DNA of 64,000 nucleotides from Roseicella frigidaeris (GCF_003258945.1 NZ_QLIX01000006.1:186001-250000), one strand, 5' to 3'; counted from the first letter of the stretch, positions 34,821 through 43,214 are shown. The notes: generated by a model not told the origin, from the letters alone. Made by a program: numbers and translations.

Positions 34821-34844
34821 GCCGCCGCGCCGCGTGGCGCGAAG

Positions 34845-34912
34845 GCCCATGCCAACCGGAGATTTGCGCCCGGCGTTCGAGGGGCAGGACGGCGAAGCCG
34901 TCCCGCGCTCGG
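34845..34912. repeat. dispersed repeat module, inverted copy, with hairpin
   Basis: Between convergent racemase-like and GST genes. The block ccggagatttgcgcccggcgttcgagggg is the inverted counterpart of the module at 13651-13680, with about two differences in 27 bases. It is followed by a 7-bp hairpin GGACGGC, loop GAA, GCCGTCC near 34888-34904, with the same GAA loop as the family A hairpins. It probably also serves as a terminator for both genes. Confidence 0.6.
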
Positions 34913-34914
34913 CA

Positions 34915-35526
34915 TCAAGCGGCCGCCGAGGGCCGCCCCTTCATGTGGTCGTAATGCGCCGCCACGGATTTGAGCGCCGGGTTGAGGGGCTGGCCGACCT
35001 TCGCGCCGAAATCGAGGAAGCAGAACAGCAGGATGTCGGCCAGCGTCAGCCGCTCGCCGCAGATGAAGCGGCGCCCCTCGATCAGCCCGTCGAGCCAGGC
35101 GAGCTTCTCCTGCGCCAGCAGCTTCAGATCCGCGGCCGCCTGCGGGATGCAGCGGATGCGGCTCTGGAACATCGTCAGCCCGTCGCTGTAGCGGAAGCCG
35201 TTGCCCATGGGCTCGAGGATGTTGAGGTCGATCCGCCGCACCCACATGCGCGTCTCGGCGCGCTGCTCCGGCGTCGCGCCGATCAGGCTGGTGCCCGGCG
35301 CCGTCTCGTCGAGATATTCGCAGATGGCGGTGACCTCGGCCAGCACCGTGCCGTCATCCAGCTCGAGGCAGGGAAGCTGGCCGGCGGGGTTCTTCGCCAG
35401 GTAGTCGGGGCGGCGATTCTCGCCGCCGAGCAGGTCGATGGTGGTGCGCGGGATCTCGATGCCGCGCTCGGCCATGAACATCCGCACAACGCGCGGATTG
35501 GGGCCGATGGAATCATAGAGGCGCAT
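34915..35526 (-). CDS. glutathione S-transferase family protein
   Basis: A 203-residue GST. It starts MRLYDSIGPNPRVVRMFMAE, the N-terminal strand-helix with a Ser/Asn glutathione site, followed by NPAGQLPCLELDDG near residue 46 and EVTAICEYLDE near 64. The C-terminal domain has FICGERLTLADILLFCFLDF near 158. The second GST of the window; about 25% similar by eye to the one at 26.9 kb, so not a recent duplicate. It converges with the racemase-like gene and is divergent from the NIPSNAP gene. Confidence 0.88.
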   Translation of the reverse strand: MRLYDSIGPNPRVVRMFMAERGIEIPRTTIDLLGGENRRPDYLAKNPAGQLPCLELDDGTVLAEVTAICEYLDETAPGTSLIGATPEQRAETRMWVRRIDLNILEPMGNGFRYSDGLTMFQSRIRCIPQAAADLKLLAQEKLAWLDGLIEGRRFICGERLTLADILLFCFLDFGAKVGQPLNPALKSVAAHYDHMKGRPSAAA

Positions 35527-35693
35527 GCTGGTTTCCTCCCCGGCGCGGCAGGCAGTGCCGGCCGGCCGGAGCCTACCGGCGCGCCGCCCGGCTGGCGAGC
35601 ACCCCCCAGGACAGCGAACCGACGGCCAGGGCAGGTCTTCCCGCCGCGCCGATCCGCGGTAGCATCGCCCACCCCAAAGGGAGGACACCAGGG

Positions 35694-36020
35694 ATGATCC
35701 ACGAGCTCCGCATCTATCACTGCCTGCCCAACCGGCTGCCGGCGCTGCTCAAGCGCTTCGACACGGTGACGCTGAAGCTCTGGGAGCGCTTCGGCATCCG
35801 CCAGGCCGGCTTCTGGACCACGCTGGTCGGCCCCTCGAACCACGCCCTCTACTACCTGCTGGAATGGGAGAGCCTGGCCGAGCGGGAGGAGAAGTGGAAC
35901 CGCTTCGCCGTGGACCCGGAATGGGTCGCCGCGCGCAGCGCCTCGGAAGCCGACGGTCCGATCCTGCAGCGGGTGGAGAACATGTTCCTGCAGCCCACCA
36001 GCTTCTCCTCGGTGAAGTAG
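35694..36020 (+). CDS. NIPSNAP family protein
   Basis: A 108-residue ferredoxin-like-fold protein starting MIHELRIYHCLPNRLPALLKRF, the NIPSNAP opening. LWERFGIRQAGFWTTLVG and YYLLEWESLAEREEKWNRF follow. Bacterial NIPSNAP proteins are small and often sit beside catabolic enzymes; their role is unknown. GGGAGGACACC precedes the ATG. Four bases separate it from the agmatinase gene, so it shares the polyamine transcript. Confidence 0.88.
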   Translation: MIHELRIYHCLPNRLPALLKRFDTVTLKLWERFGIRQAGFWTTLVGPSNHALYYLLEWESLAEREEKWNRFAVDPEWVAARSASEADGPILQRVENMFLQPTSFSSVK

Positions 36021-36024
36021 GGCC

Positions 36025-36915
36025 ATGGCCGGCACCCCGACCTTCGCCACGCCGCCGGGCTTCCTCGGCATCACGCGGCAGGACCGGGGGGCCGGCATCT
36101 GCATCGCCGGCATCCCGCTCGATATCGGCACCACCAACCGCAGCGGCACGCGCGACGGGCCGGCCGCCATCCGCCGCGCCAGCCGCATGCTGGTCGATGG
36201 CGTGCATCCGGCGCACTGGACCGATCCGCGCGATCTCGACATCGCCGATGCCGGCGACTTCGCCATCGCCCTCGGCGACATCCCGGCGAGCCTGGCGCTG
36301 ATCGAGCGGCAGGCGGCGGACTGCGCGCATCTCGTCGCCCTCGGCGGCGAGCACCTGATCACCCTGCCGCTGCTGCGGGCGCTGTCCCGGCGCCTCGGTA
36401 CCCCGCTCGGCCTGCTGCACATGGATGCGCATGTCGATACCTGGGAGACGAATTTCGGCCAGAGCCTCGCCCATGGCTCGGTCTTCTTCCACGCCATCCG
36501 GGAGGGGCTGGTCGATCCCCGCCGCATGATCCAGATCGGCATCCGCTCGCCGGTGGACCGCGAGACCTGGGACTGGACGCTCGCCCAGGGGGTGACGGTG
36601 GTGACGGCGCAGGAGGCGCATGAATCGTCGCCGGCGGCGCTGGCGGCCCGGGTGCGCGCGGTGCTCGGCGCGGCGCCCTGCTACCTCTCCTTCGACATCG
36701 ACGCGCTCGACCCCGCCTTCGCCCCGGGCACCGGCACGCCGGAGGTGGGCGGCCTCGCCTCCTGGCAGGCGCAGGGCATCCTGCGCCGGCTGGGCGGCCT
36801 CGCCTGGGCCGGCATGGACCTGGTCGAGGTCTCGCCGGCGCATGACCAGGCGGAGATCACCGCGCTCGCCGGCGCCACCATGGCCTGGGAATACCTCTCG
36901 CTGCTGGCCGCCTGA
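36025..36915 (+). CDS. speB: agmatinase / ureohydrolase family protein
   Basis: A 296-residue binuclear-Mn ureohydrolase predicted to split agmatine into putrescine and urea. The metal ligands are visible: ALGGEHLITLP near residue 109, HMDAHVDTWE near 133 and SFDIDALDPAFAPGTGTPE near 223. The early GTTNRSGTRDGPAAIRRASRML is the substrate-loop signature of agmatinase-like members. Guanidinobutyrase or proclavaminate amidinohydrolase activity is an alternative. It lies upstream of ornithine decarboxylase and homospermidine synthase, fitting a putrescine supply role, and the urea could be linked to the nitrogen economy. Confidence 0.85.
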   Translation: MAGTPTFATPPGFLGITRQDRGAGICIAGIPLDIGTTNRSGTRDGPAAIRRASRMLVDGVHPAHWTDPRDLDIADAGDFAIALGDIPASLALIERQAADCAHLVALGGEHLITLPLLRALSRRLGTPLGLLHMDAHVDTWETNFGQSLAHGSVFFHAIREGLVDPRRMIQIGIRSPVDRETWDWTLAQGVTVVTAQEAHESSPAALAARVRAVLGAAPCYLSFDIDALDPAFAPGTGTPEVGGLASWQAQGILRRLGGLAWAGMDLVEVSPAHDQAEITALAGATMAWEYLSLLAA

Positions 36916-37183
36916 CCGGGCAATTTCCGGCGGCCGGGCCCGGGCTCCGGCGTCTCTGCCGGCAGCGCATGGCTGGCCCGAAAAAAAGGCCTGGAATTCC
37001 GCGGCGGCAGACCCTATTTCTCCGGCCGTGCCCGGTTCGCGCCGGGCGCTGACGCCATCGCACGTGCCGCGAGCCCGGCCGGGATCCTTCGACCCGCGGG
37101 CACAGCAACGACGGGACGCGTCCTTTTCGTCCATGCCGGGGCTGCGGGCCTGCCCGCCGCGCCGGGGTCGTGAGGGATTGTCT
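36916..37183 (+). other. long 5' leader region before the ornithine decarboxylase upstream ORF
   Basis: This is the first part of the 429-base gap between the agmatinase and decarboxylase genes. It has an A7 run near 36981-36987 flanked by GGCC arms, an AT-richer patch ccctatttctcc near 37012 that could be a -10 region, and a GGACGCGTCC palindrome followed by TTTT near 37114-37127. No reading frame of note. Its length and structure suggest a regulatory leader for the decarboxylase. Confidence 0.45.
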
Positions 37184-37234
37184 ATGTCGCTCGAACGGTT
37201 CGACGCGATGCGAAAACCCCACCGCATCGCCTGA
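37184..37234 (+). CDS. candidate leader peptide upstream of ornithine decarboxylase
   Basis: A 16-codon ORF encoding MSLERFDAMRKPHRIA, with GAGGG seven bases before its ATG, ends 110 bases before the decarboxylase start. It has no similarity I know to a stable protein. In gammaproteobacteria the SpeFL/OrgP leader peptide senses ornithine by ribosome stalling and controls Rho-dependent termination ahead of speF. In alphaproteobacteria a structured speF RNA motif is known upstream of the decarboxylase. A C-rich, G-poor stretch after the stop (37273-37300) could be a Rho-loading site. The regulatory role is inferred. Confidence 0.6.
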   Translation: MSLERFDAMRKPHRIA

Positions 37235-37344
37235 GCTCGGTGCCGGAAGCCGCGGGATCGCCCCGCCGCCCGGCCCGTCCACCCCCACCCGATGCCCTGT
37301 CGGCGCGCCCTGCCGCGCGCCGCGATGCCGTGAGGATGTTTGCC
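37235..37344 (+). promoter_or_regulatory. C-rich leader segment, possible rut site
   Basis: Between the leader ORF stop and the decarboxylase start. It includes ccgtccacccccacccgatg, one of the few C-rich and G-poor stretches in the window, followed by a GGCGCGCCCTGCCGCGCGCC hairpin-prone block just before the ribosome-binding site. This arrangement would suit Rho-dependent attenuation controlled by translation of the leader ORF. No direct proof in sequence. Confidence 0.4.
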
Positions 37345-38580
37345 ATGGACCTGCTGCGTGCGCGCGCCGCCGGCGCCCCGCCCTCGCTGCCCGCCGTCGA
37401 TGCGCTCGTCGCCGTCGCCCGGCCGGAGGAGCCGATGCACTGCCTGCGCCCGGCCGCCATCACCGAGGCCGCCGCCGGCTTCGTCGCCGGCTTCCCGGGC
37501 GAGACGCTCTATGCCGTGAAGTGCAACCCGGAGCCCGCCGTGCTGCGCGCGGTCTGGGCGGGCGGCGTGCGGCATTTCGACTGCGCCTCCGCCGGCGAGG
37601 TGGCGCTGGTCCGCAGCCTGCTGCCCGAGGCGGCGATCCACTTCATGCATCCGGTGAAGGCACGCTCGGCGATCCGCGAGGCCTGGCAGCGCCAGGGCGT
37701 GCGCGACTTCGTGCTCGACACGCCGGAGGAGCTGGCGAAGATCGGGGCGGAGACGGGCGCCGGCGCGGCCGAGGGGCTCGGCCTCTTCGTGCGGCTGGCG
37801 CTGCCCAAGGGGGTGGCCCGCTACGACCTCTCCGGCAAGTTCGGCGCCGAGCCGGAGGCGGCGGCGGCCCTGCTGCGCGCGGCCCGGCCGCGGGCGGCGC
37901 GGCTCGGCCTCTGCTTCCATGTCGGCTCGCAATGCCTCGACCCACTGGCCTGGCGGCGCGCCCTGGCGCTGGCAGGGGCGGTGATCCGCGCCGCCGGCGT
38001 CGCCGTTGACGTCATCGATGTCGGCGGCGGCTTCCCGGTGGCCTATCCGGGCGTCACCCCGCCGCCGCTCGGCGCCTTCTTCGCCGAGATCGAGGCGGCG
38101 TTCGAGGCGCTGGCGCTGCCGGGCGCGGCGCTCTGGGCGGAGCCGGGCCGGGCGCTGGTCGCCGGCGGCGGCAGCGTCGTCGTGCAGGTGCAGCAGCGCC
38201 GGGACGGCGCGCTCTACGTGAATGACGGGGTCTACGGCATGCTGTCGGATGCCGGCGCGCCGGGCTTCGTCTTTCCCTGCCGGCTGATCCGCCCCGACGG
38301 GCCGGCCGCCGCGGAGCAGGAGGATTTCGTGCTCTTCGGCCCGACCTGCGACAGCGCCGACCGCATGGCCGGCCCCTTCCGCCTGCCGGCCGATATCCGG
38401 GAGGGCGACTGGATCGAGATCGGCCAGCTCGGCGCCTATGGCGCCTGCCTGCGCACCGCCTTCAACGGCTTCGACCGGGCCCGGATGGTCGAGGTGCGGG
38501 ACCGGCCGATGCTGGAGGCCACGGAGATCGGCCTGGCGGAGGAGGCCCTGGTGGAGGAGACCCTGGCCGAGGCCGCCTGA
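37345..38580 (+). CDS. ornithine/lysine-type decarboxylase (fold III, PLP)
   Basis: Predicted to decarboxylate ornithine to putrescine. The 411-residue protein has the alanine-racemase-like barrel: the PLP Lys in LYAVKCNPEPAVL near residue 57, HVGSQCLDP near 193, DVGGGFPVAYPG near 225, EPGRALVAGGG near 267 and the second-domain Cys in FGPTCDSAD near 333. This matches the eukaryotic-type ODC common in alphaproteobacteria. The ATG at 37345 has GAGG nine bases upstream; an ATG three codons earlier has none at usable spacing. Lies between agmatinase and homospermidine synthase; relatives can also take lysine. Confidence 0.85.
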   Translation: MDLLRARAAGAPPSLPAVDALVAVARPEEPMHCLRPAAITEAAAGFVAGFPGETLYAVKCNPEPAVLRAVWAGGVRHFDCASAGEVALVRSLLPEAAIHFMHPVKARSAIREAWQRQGVRDFVLDTPEELAKIGAETGAGAAEGLGLFVRLALPKGVARYDLSGKFGAEPEAAAALLRAARPRAARLGLCFHVGSQCLDPLAWRRALALAGAVIRAAGVAVDVIDVGGGFPVAYPGVTPPPLGAFFAEIEAAFEALALPGAALWAEPGRALVAGGGSVVVQVQQRRDGALYVNDGVYGMLSDAGAPGFVFPCRLIRPDGPAAAEQEDFVLFGPTCDSADRMAGPFRLPADIREGDWIEIGQLGAYGACLRTAFNGFDRARMVEVRDRPMLEATEIGLAEEALVEETLAEAA

Positions 38581-38605
38581 CCGCGGCGCCCCGTCCCGCG
38601 CCGGC

Positions 38606-38680
38606 GCCAATTCACCCGGCGGGGCTTGCGCGCCCCGATGCCAATTCACATGGCGGGGCTTGCGCGCCCCGCCGGGCCCT
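38606..38680. repeat. 34-bp tandem hairpin repeat between polyamine genes
   Basis: Two adjacent units with a period of 34 bases (starts 38606 and 38640), each beginning gccaattcac and containing GGCGGGGC, loop TTGC, GCGCCCCG. Each unit can fold into a GC hairpin; the second reaches about 9 bp. It lies in the 218-base gap between ornithine decarboxylase and homospermidine synthase. Possible roles are mRNA stabilisation, partial termination or simple duplication. Confidence 0.75.
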
Positions 38681-38798
38681 GCTCGAACCCGCTCGGCCCC
38701 GCGCCGCCTTCCCCCGTCTTCCAAGACGGTTTCATGACACCGCCGCCGGCCCCCGCCCCGCGGCGTTGTCCCGCCACGTGCCCCGGAGTGCCTGACCC

Positions 38799-40217
38799 AT
38801 GATCCACACCTCCTTCTCCGGCCGCCTGGTGATGCTCGGCTTCGGCAGCATCGGCCAGGGCGTGCTGCCGCTGATCCTCCGCCACATCGCCATCCCGCGC
38901 GAGCGGATCACCATCGTCACCGCCGAGGAGCGCGGCCGCGCCGTCGCCGAGGAATACGGCATCCGCTTCGTCATCGAGCCGGCGACGCGCGAGAATTACC
39001 GCGACCTGCTGGCGCCGCTGCTGGGGCCGGGCGACTTCCTGCTCAACCTCTCGGTCGATGTCTCCTCCGTCGCGCTGATGCGGCTCTGCCAGGAGCTGGG
39101 CGCGCTCTATCTCGACACGGTGGTGGAGCCCTGGGCCGGCGGCTACACCGACCCCGCCCTCACCCCCTCGCAGCGCTCCAACTACGCGATGCGCGAGGAG
39201 GCGATCGGGCTGCGGGAGGCGATGCGCGGCGGCCCGACCACGATCACCGCGCATGGCGCCAATCCCGGCCTGGTCAGCCATTTCGTCAAGCAGGCGCTGC
39301 TCGACATCGCCCGCGACACCGGCGCGCCGGTCGCCACGCCGCCGCCGGCCACCGACCGCGCCGCCTGGGCGCGCATCGCCCAGTCGCTCGGCGTGAAGGT
39401 GATCCATATCGCCGAGCGCGACACCCAGGTGTCCGACCGCCCGAAGCGCGTCGGCGAGTTCGTCAACACCTGGTCGGTGGAGGGCTTCGTCGGCGAGGGC
39501 TGCCAGCCGGCCGAGCTCAGCTGGGGCACGCATGAGAAGACGCTGCCCCCGGATGGTCGCCGGCACGGCTTCGGCTGCGACGCGGCGATCTACCTGCTGC
39601 GGCCCGGCGCCTCGACGCGCGTCCGCACCTGGACGCCGCTGGAGGGGCCCTTCCACGGCTTCCTCATCACCCACAACGAGAGCATCTCGCTGGCCGACTA
39701 CTACACCGTCCGCGACGAGGCCGGCCGCGTCCTGTACCGGCCGACGGCGCATTACGCCTACCATCCCTGCGACGACGCGGTGCTCTCGGTGCACGAGCTG
39801 GCCGGCAAGAACTGGCAGATGCAGCCGGAGAGCCGGCTGATGACCGACGAGATCACCAGCGGCATCGACGAGCTCGGCGTGCTGCTCTGCGGCCATGCCA
39901 AGGGCGCCTACTGGTACGGTTCGCGCCTCTCCATCGAGGAGGCACGGCGCCTGGTGCCGCACAACAACGCCACCTCGCTGCAGGTGACGGTCGCGGTGCT
40001 GGCCGGGGTGATCTGGGCGATGGAGAACCCGCGCGCCGGGCTGGTCGAATCCGACGAGCTGGACCATGCGCGGATCCTCGAGATCTGCCGCCCCTATCTC
40101 GGCAAGGTGGTCGGCGCCTATTCCGACTGGACGCCGCTGCAGGACCGCGCCCGGCTGTTCCCGGAGGCGCTGGACGAGAGCGATCCCTGGCAGTTCGGCA
40201 ATATCCGCGTGGCCTGA
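38799..40217 (+). CDS. hss: homospermidine synthase
   Basis: Makes sym-homospermidine from two putrescines with NAD. The 472-residue protein has an N-terminal Rossmann motif MLGFGSIGQGVLP, NLSVDVSSVALMRLCQELGALYLDTVVEPW (read in parts near residues 84-113), HGANPGLVSHFVKQALLD near 149 and TEN-type DEITSGIDELGVLLCGH near 348, all of the alphaproteobacterial HSS family. It is downstream of ODC with its own leader of more than 200 bases. With agmatinase and ODC it forms a route from arginine and ornithine to homospermidine. Confidence 0.92.
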   Translation: MIHTSFSGRLVMLGFGSIGQGVLPLILRHIAIPRERITIVTAEERGRAVAEEYGIRFVIEPATRENYRDLLAPLLGPGDFLLNLSVDVSSVALMRLCQELGALYLDTVVEPWAGGYTDPALTPSQRSNYAMREEAIGLREAMRGGPTTITAHGANPGLVSHFVKQALLDIARDTGAPVATPPPATDRAAWARIAQSLGVKVIHIAERDTQVSDRPKRVGEFVNTWSVEGFVGEGCQPAELSWGTHEKTLPPDGRRHGFGCDAAIYLLRPGASTRVRTWTPLEGPFHGFLITHNESISLADYYTVRDEAGRVLYRPTAHYAYHPCDDAVLSVHELAGKNWQMQPESRLMTDEITSGIDELGVLLCGHAKGAYWYGSRLSIEEARRLVPHNNATSLQVTVAVLAGVIWAMENPRAGLVESDELDHARILEICRPYLGKVVGAYSDWTPLQDRARLFPEALDESDPWQFGNIRVA

Positions 40218-40224
40218 TGCCGGA

Positions 40225-40249
40225 CGCAGGACGGCTTCACCGTCCTGCG
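40225..40249. terminator. terminator hairpin between hss and alcohol dehydrogenase
   Basis: A perfect 10-bp stem, CGCAGGACGG, loop CTTCA, CCGTCCTGCG, lies between two convergent genes. No T-run. The GGACGG arm and small TTC-type loop resemble the hairpins of the dispersed repeats at 34888-34904. Confidence 0.6.
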
Positions 40250-40286
40250 CCTGACATGACGCGGGCGGCGCGCCGCCCGCCGCCCG

Positions 40287-41420
40287 CTACATGTTCGGCC
40301 GCAGCACCTGCCGCAGCACGTTGCCGTCGGCCAGGCGGTCGAAGCCGGCATTGATCTCGGAGAGCGGCAGGAAGCCGCTCTTCAGCGAGCCGACCGGCAG
40401 CTTGCCGCGCTTGTAGAGGCCGAGGAAGCGCGGGATGTCCCGCTCCGCGATGCAGGAGCCCATATAGCTGCCGCGGATGCTCTTCTCGTCCGAGACGAGC
40501 CCGGAATGCATGTAGGAGAAATTGGCGCCCTGGGCCGGCAGCCCGGCGCTGACCACGCTGCCGCCGCGGGCGGTGATGGCATAGGCCAGTTCCATCGCGC
40601 GGATGTTGCCCGCGGTCTCGATCACCGTATCGACGCCGCCATCGGTGGCCGCCCGCACCTGCTCGGCGCAATCCGGCTCGGTGGCGAGGAAGGTGTCGGT
40701 CGCGCCCCATTGCCGGGCGAGGCCGAGCTTCTCCGGATTGGCGTCCACCGCGATGATCCGCTCCGCCCCGCCGGCCACCGCGGCGAAAAGCGCGTTCATC
40801 CCGACGCCGCCGAGCCCGACCACCGCGATGGTGTCGCCCGCCTGCATCGCCGCGGTGTTCAGCACCGCGCCGGCGCCGGTCATCACCGCGCAGCCGAAGA
40901 TCGCCGCATCCTCGAGCGGGATGCCGGGATCGATCTTCACCGCCGAGCGGCGCCCGACCACGGCATATTGCGCGAAGAGCGAGAGGCCGCTGCCATGGTT
41001 GATCCGCTCGCCGTTCAGCCGACGGATCCGCTTCGCGCCCGAGAGCAGCGTGCCCGCCGCCCGGGCGGCGTTGCCGGCGGTGCAGATGTTCGGCCGGCCG
41101 CGCACGCAGTTGCGGCAGACCCCGCAGGAGGCGACGAAGACGGTGATGACATGGTCGCCCGGCTTGAGGTCGGTGATGCCCTCCCCGACCTCGCGGACGA
41201 TGCCGGCGCCCTCATGCCCGATCACCACCGGCAGCGGCCGCGGCCGGATGCCCTCGATGGCCGAGAGGTCGGAATGGCAAAGGCCCGCCGCCGCCACCTC
41301 GATCAGCACCTCGCCGGGGCCGGGCCCCTCCAGCTCCACCTCCTCGATGACCAGCGCGTTCGAGCTGGCGTAAGGGCGCGGCTTGCCCTGCTCGAACATG
41401 ATCGCGGCCTGCATGCGCAT
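40287..41420 (-). CDS. zinc-dependent alcohol dehydrogenase, class III-like
   Basis: A 377-residue medium-chain NAD(P)-dependent alcohol dehydrogenase. The catalytic zinc site is GLCHSDLSAIEG near residue 46 and VIGHEGAGIVREVG near 66. The structural zinc site is CGVCRNCVRGRPNIC near 97. The nucleotide fold is VVGLGGVGMNALFAAVAGG near 200. It resembles S-(hydroxymethyl)glutathione dehydrogenases and broad alcohol dehydrogenases; the substrate cannot be fixed. An alternative Met start lies two codons in. Downstream of, and probably separate from, the Bug-protein gene (31 bases). Confidence 0.88.
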   Translation of the reverse strand: MRMQAAIMFEQGKPRPYASSNALVIEEVELEGPGPGEVLIEVAAAGLCHSDLSAIEGIRPRPLPVVIGHEGAGIVREVGEGITDLKPGDHVITVFVASCGVCRNCVRGRPNICTAGNAARAAGTLLSGAKRIRRLNGERINHGSGLSLFAQYAVVGRRSAVKIDPGIPLEDAAIFGCAVMTGAGAVLNTAAMQAGDTIAVVGLGGVGMNALFAAVAGGAERIIAVDANPEKLGLARQWGATDTFLATEPDCAEQVRAATDGGVDTVIETAGNIRAMELAYAITARGGSVVSAGLPAQGANFSYMHSGLVSDEKSIRGSYMGSCIAERDIPRFLGLYKRGKLPVGSLKSGFLPLSEINAGFDRLADGNVLRQVLRPNM

Positions 41421-41451
41421 GGCGGTCCCCTTCCCCTATGACGTCCCATAC

Positions 41452-42471
41452 TCAATCGGCGTGGATGCCGAGCGCCTTCGCCACCGCGATGCTCTCGGCC
41501 ATCTCGCGCTGGATGCGGGCGGCGAATTCCTCCGGCCCCTCATCGATCACGAAGCCACCCTGCTCGATGATGCGCCGGCGCGTCTCCGGCCGCCGCAGCA
41601 CGGTGCGGGCATCGGCGGCGATGCGCTGCAGCACCGCGGGCGGCAGGCCGGCCGGCGCCACCAGGCCGAACCAGGGGCTGGTATCCGGGATGTCGAGATG
41701 GCTCTCGGCGAGGGTCGGCACGCCCGGCAGCGTCTCCACCCGCTGCGGCCCGCAGACGGCGATGGCGCGCAGCGCGCCGCCCTGCACCAGCGGCAGCGCG
41801 CCGGAGAGGGTGGAGAAGGTGATCGGCACGCGGCCGCCGACGACATCCTGCAAGGCCGGCGAGGCGCCGCGATAGGCGATATGCGTCAGCTCCACCCCGG
41901 CCTTGCGGGCGAACATGCCGCCAGCGAAGTGGCCGGAGGAGCCGTTGCCCGAGCTGGCGAAGGCCAGCCCGCCCTCCTTCCGCGCCAGCGCCACCACATC
42001 GGCCGCCGTCTTCAGCGGCGAGCTCGCCTTGACGAGCAGCACGGTCGGCGAGGCGTAGAGCAGCGCGATCGGCGCGAAGTCCCGCAGGCTGTCATAGGGC
42101 AGCTTCGGATAGATCGCCGGGTTGCTGGCCTGCACGCTGGTCGCCAGCAGCAGGGTGTAGCCGTCGGGCGCGGCATGCGAGACGAATTCGGTGGCCAGCA
42201 CGGCGCTGGCGCCGGGGCGGTTCTCGATCACCACCGGCTGTCCCCAGAGCTGCTGCAACGGCTCCTGGAACAGCCGCGCGACGAAATCGGTGGGGCCGCC
42301 GGCGGTGTAGCCGACGACGAGCCGGACCGGCTGGGTCGGCCAGGCGGCCTGGGCGCGGCTGGCGCCGATGCCCCCGAGGCTTGCGTTCCCCAGGGCAGCC
42401 CCGAGCGTCGCGCCGATCAGCCGGCGGCGCCCCGGCGGACTGCTCCGCCGCGGGCGGCTGTCTCTCTGCAT
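41452..42471 (-). CDS. Bug family tripartite tricarboxylate transporter substrate-binding protein
   Basis: A 339-residue periplasmic binding protein of the TctC/Bug family. A Tat-like signal RRRLIGATLGAALGNAS ends near residue 42 (ASRAQA). The mature protein begins WPTQPVRLVVGYTAGGPTDFVAR, with GQPVVIENRPGASAVLA near 75 and SSGNGSSGHFAGGMFA near 175 shaping the ligand pocket. No TctA/TctB membrane genes are nearby, so this is an orphan, as is usual for the many Bug proteins of Acetobacteraceae and Burkholderiales. GGGGAGGAGACG precedes the ATG. Confidence 0.9.
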   Translation of the reverse strand: MQRDSRPRRSSPPGRRRLIGATLGAALGNASLGGIGASRAQAAWPTQPVRLVVGYTAGGPTDFVARLFQEPLQQLWGQPVVIENRPGASAVLATEFVSHAAPDGYTLLLATSVQASNPAIYPKLPYDSLRDFAPIALLYASPTVLLVKASSPLKTAADVVALARKEGGLAFASSGNGSSGHFAGGMFARKAGVELTHIAYRGASPALQDVVGGRVPITFSTLSGALPLVQGGALRAIAVCGPQRVETLPGVPTLAESHLDIPDTSPWFGLVAPAGLPPAVLQRIAADARTVLRRPETRRRIIEQGGFVIDEGPEEFAARIQREMAESIAVAKALGIHAD

Positions 42472-42656
42472 CGTCTCCTCCCCGGCAACGGTGCCTGGCC
42501 CCGCAACCCTGCGCGGCAACGATCCGACCGCTGGCGGGCAGCGTCAAGCACCCGCAACCCCGCGCCGGGCCCGCCGTTCTGGCAGCACCGCGCCGGCGCC
42601 GACGCGCGCCCGCGCGTGGTGCCGGTGCCGCAGTCACAGGCAGGATCCCGCATTCC

Positions 42657-43214
42657 ATGGCAGAGCAGTTGCAAGGCAAGACGGTCGCGGTGCTGGCGAC
42701 GGACGGGTTCGAGCAGGTCGAGCTCACCGAGCCGGTGAAGGCGCTGAAGCAGGCCGGCGCCGAGGTGCATGTCGTCGCGCCGCATGGCGGCAGCATCCAG
42801 GGCTGGAACCACCACGACAAGGGCGACAGCGTGCCGGTCGACCAGCCCCTCGATGCGGCCGATCCCGCCCGCTACGCGGCGCTGCTGCTGCCGGGCGGCG
42901 TGATCAACCCGGATGAGTTGCGGCTGCAGCCGAAGGCGATCGCCTTCATCCGGCATTTCGTCGAGCAGAAGAAGCCGATCGCGGCGATCTGCCATGGCCC
43001 CTGGACGCTGATCGATGCCGACGGCGTGCGCGGCCGCAAGATGACGAGCTGGCCCTCGCTGCAGACCGATCTGCGCAATGCCGGGGCGGACTGGGTGGAC
43101 GAGGCGGTGGTGACCGATCGCGGCCTGGTCACCTCGCGCAAGCCCGACGACATCCCGGCCTTCACGCAGACGATGATCAAGGCGTTCCGCGAGGGGCGGC
43201 ACACCGCCGCCTGA
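42657..43214 (+). CDS. DJ-1/PfpI family intracellular protease/glyoxalase-like
   Basis: A 185-residue class I glutamine-amidotransferase-like protein, LQGKTVAVLATDGFEQVELTEP..., with the nucleophile elbow AAICHGPWTLIDA near residue 103 (Cys followed by His) and Glu-15 region as in PfpI and YhbO. Members act as holdases, glyoxalases III or deglycases under carbonyl and oxidative stress, and are cytoplasmic hexamers. It is a single-gene unit between two convergent/divergent neighbours, 80 bases before gamma-glutamyltransferase. Confidence 0.9.
   Translation: MAEQLQGKTVAVLATDGFEQVELTEPVKALKQAGAEVHVVAPHGGSIQGWNHHDKGDSVPVDQPLDAADPARYAALLLPGGVINPDELRLQPKAIAFIRHFVEQKKPIAAICHGPWTLIDADGVRGRKMTSWPSLQTDLRNAGADWVDEAVVTDRGLVTSRKPDDIPAFTQTMIKAFREGRHTAA

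Noticed and set aside
36955-36990. Intrinsic terminator at the A7 run after agmatinase
   Set aside because: The A-run lies between weak GGCC arms and gives U-residues only on the minus strand, where no gene ends; not called.
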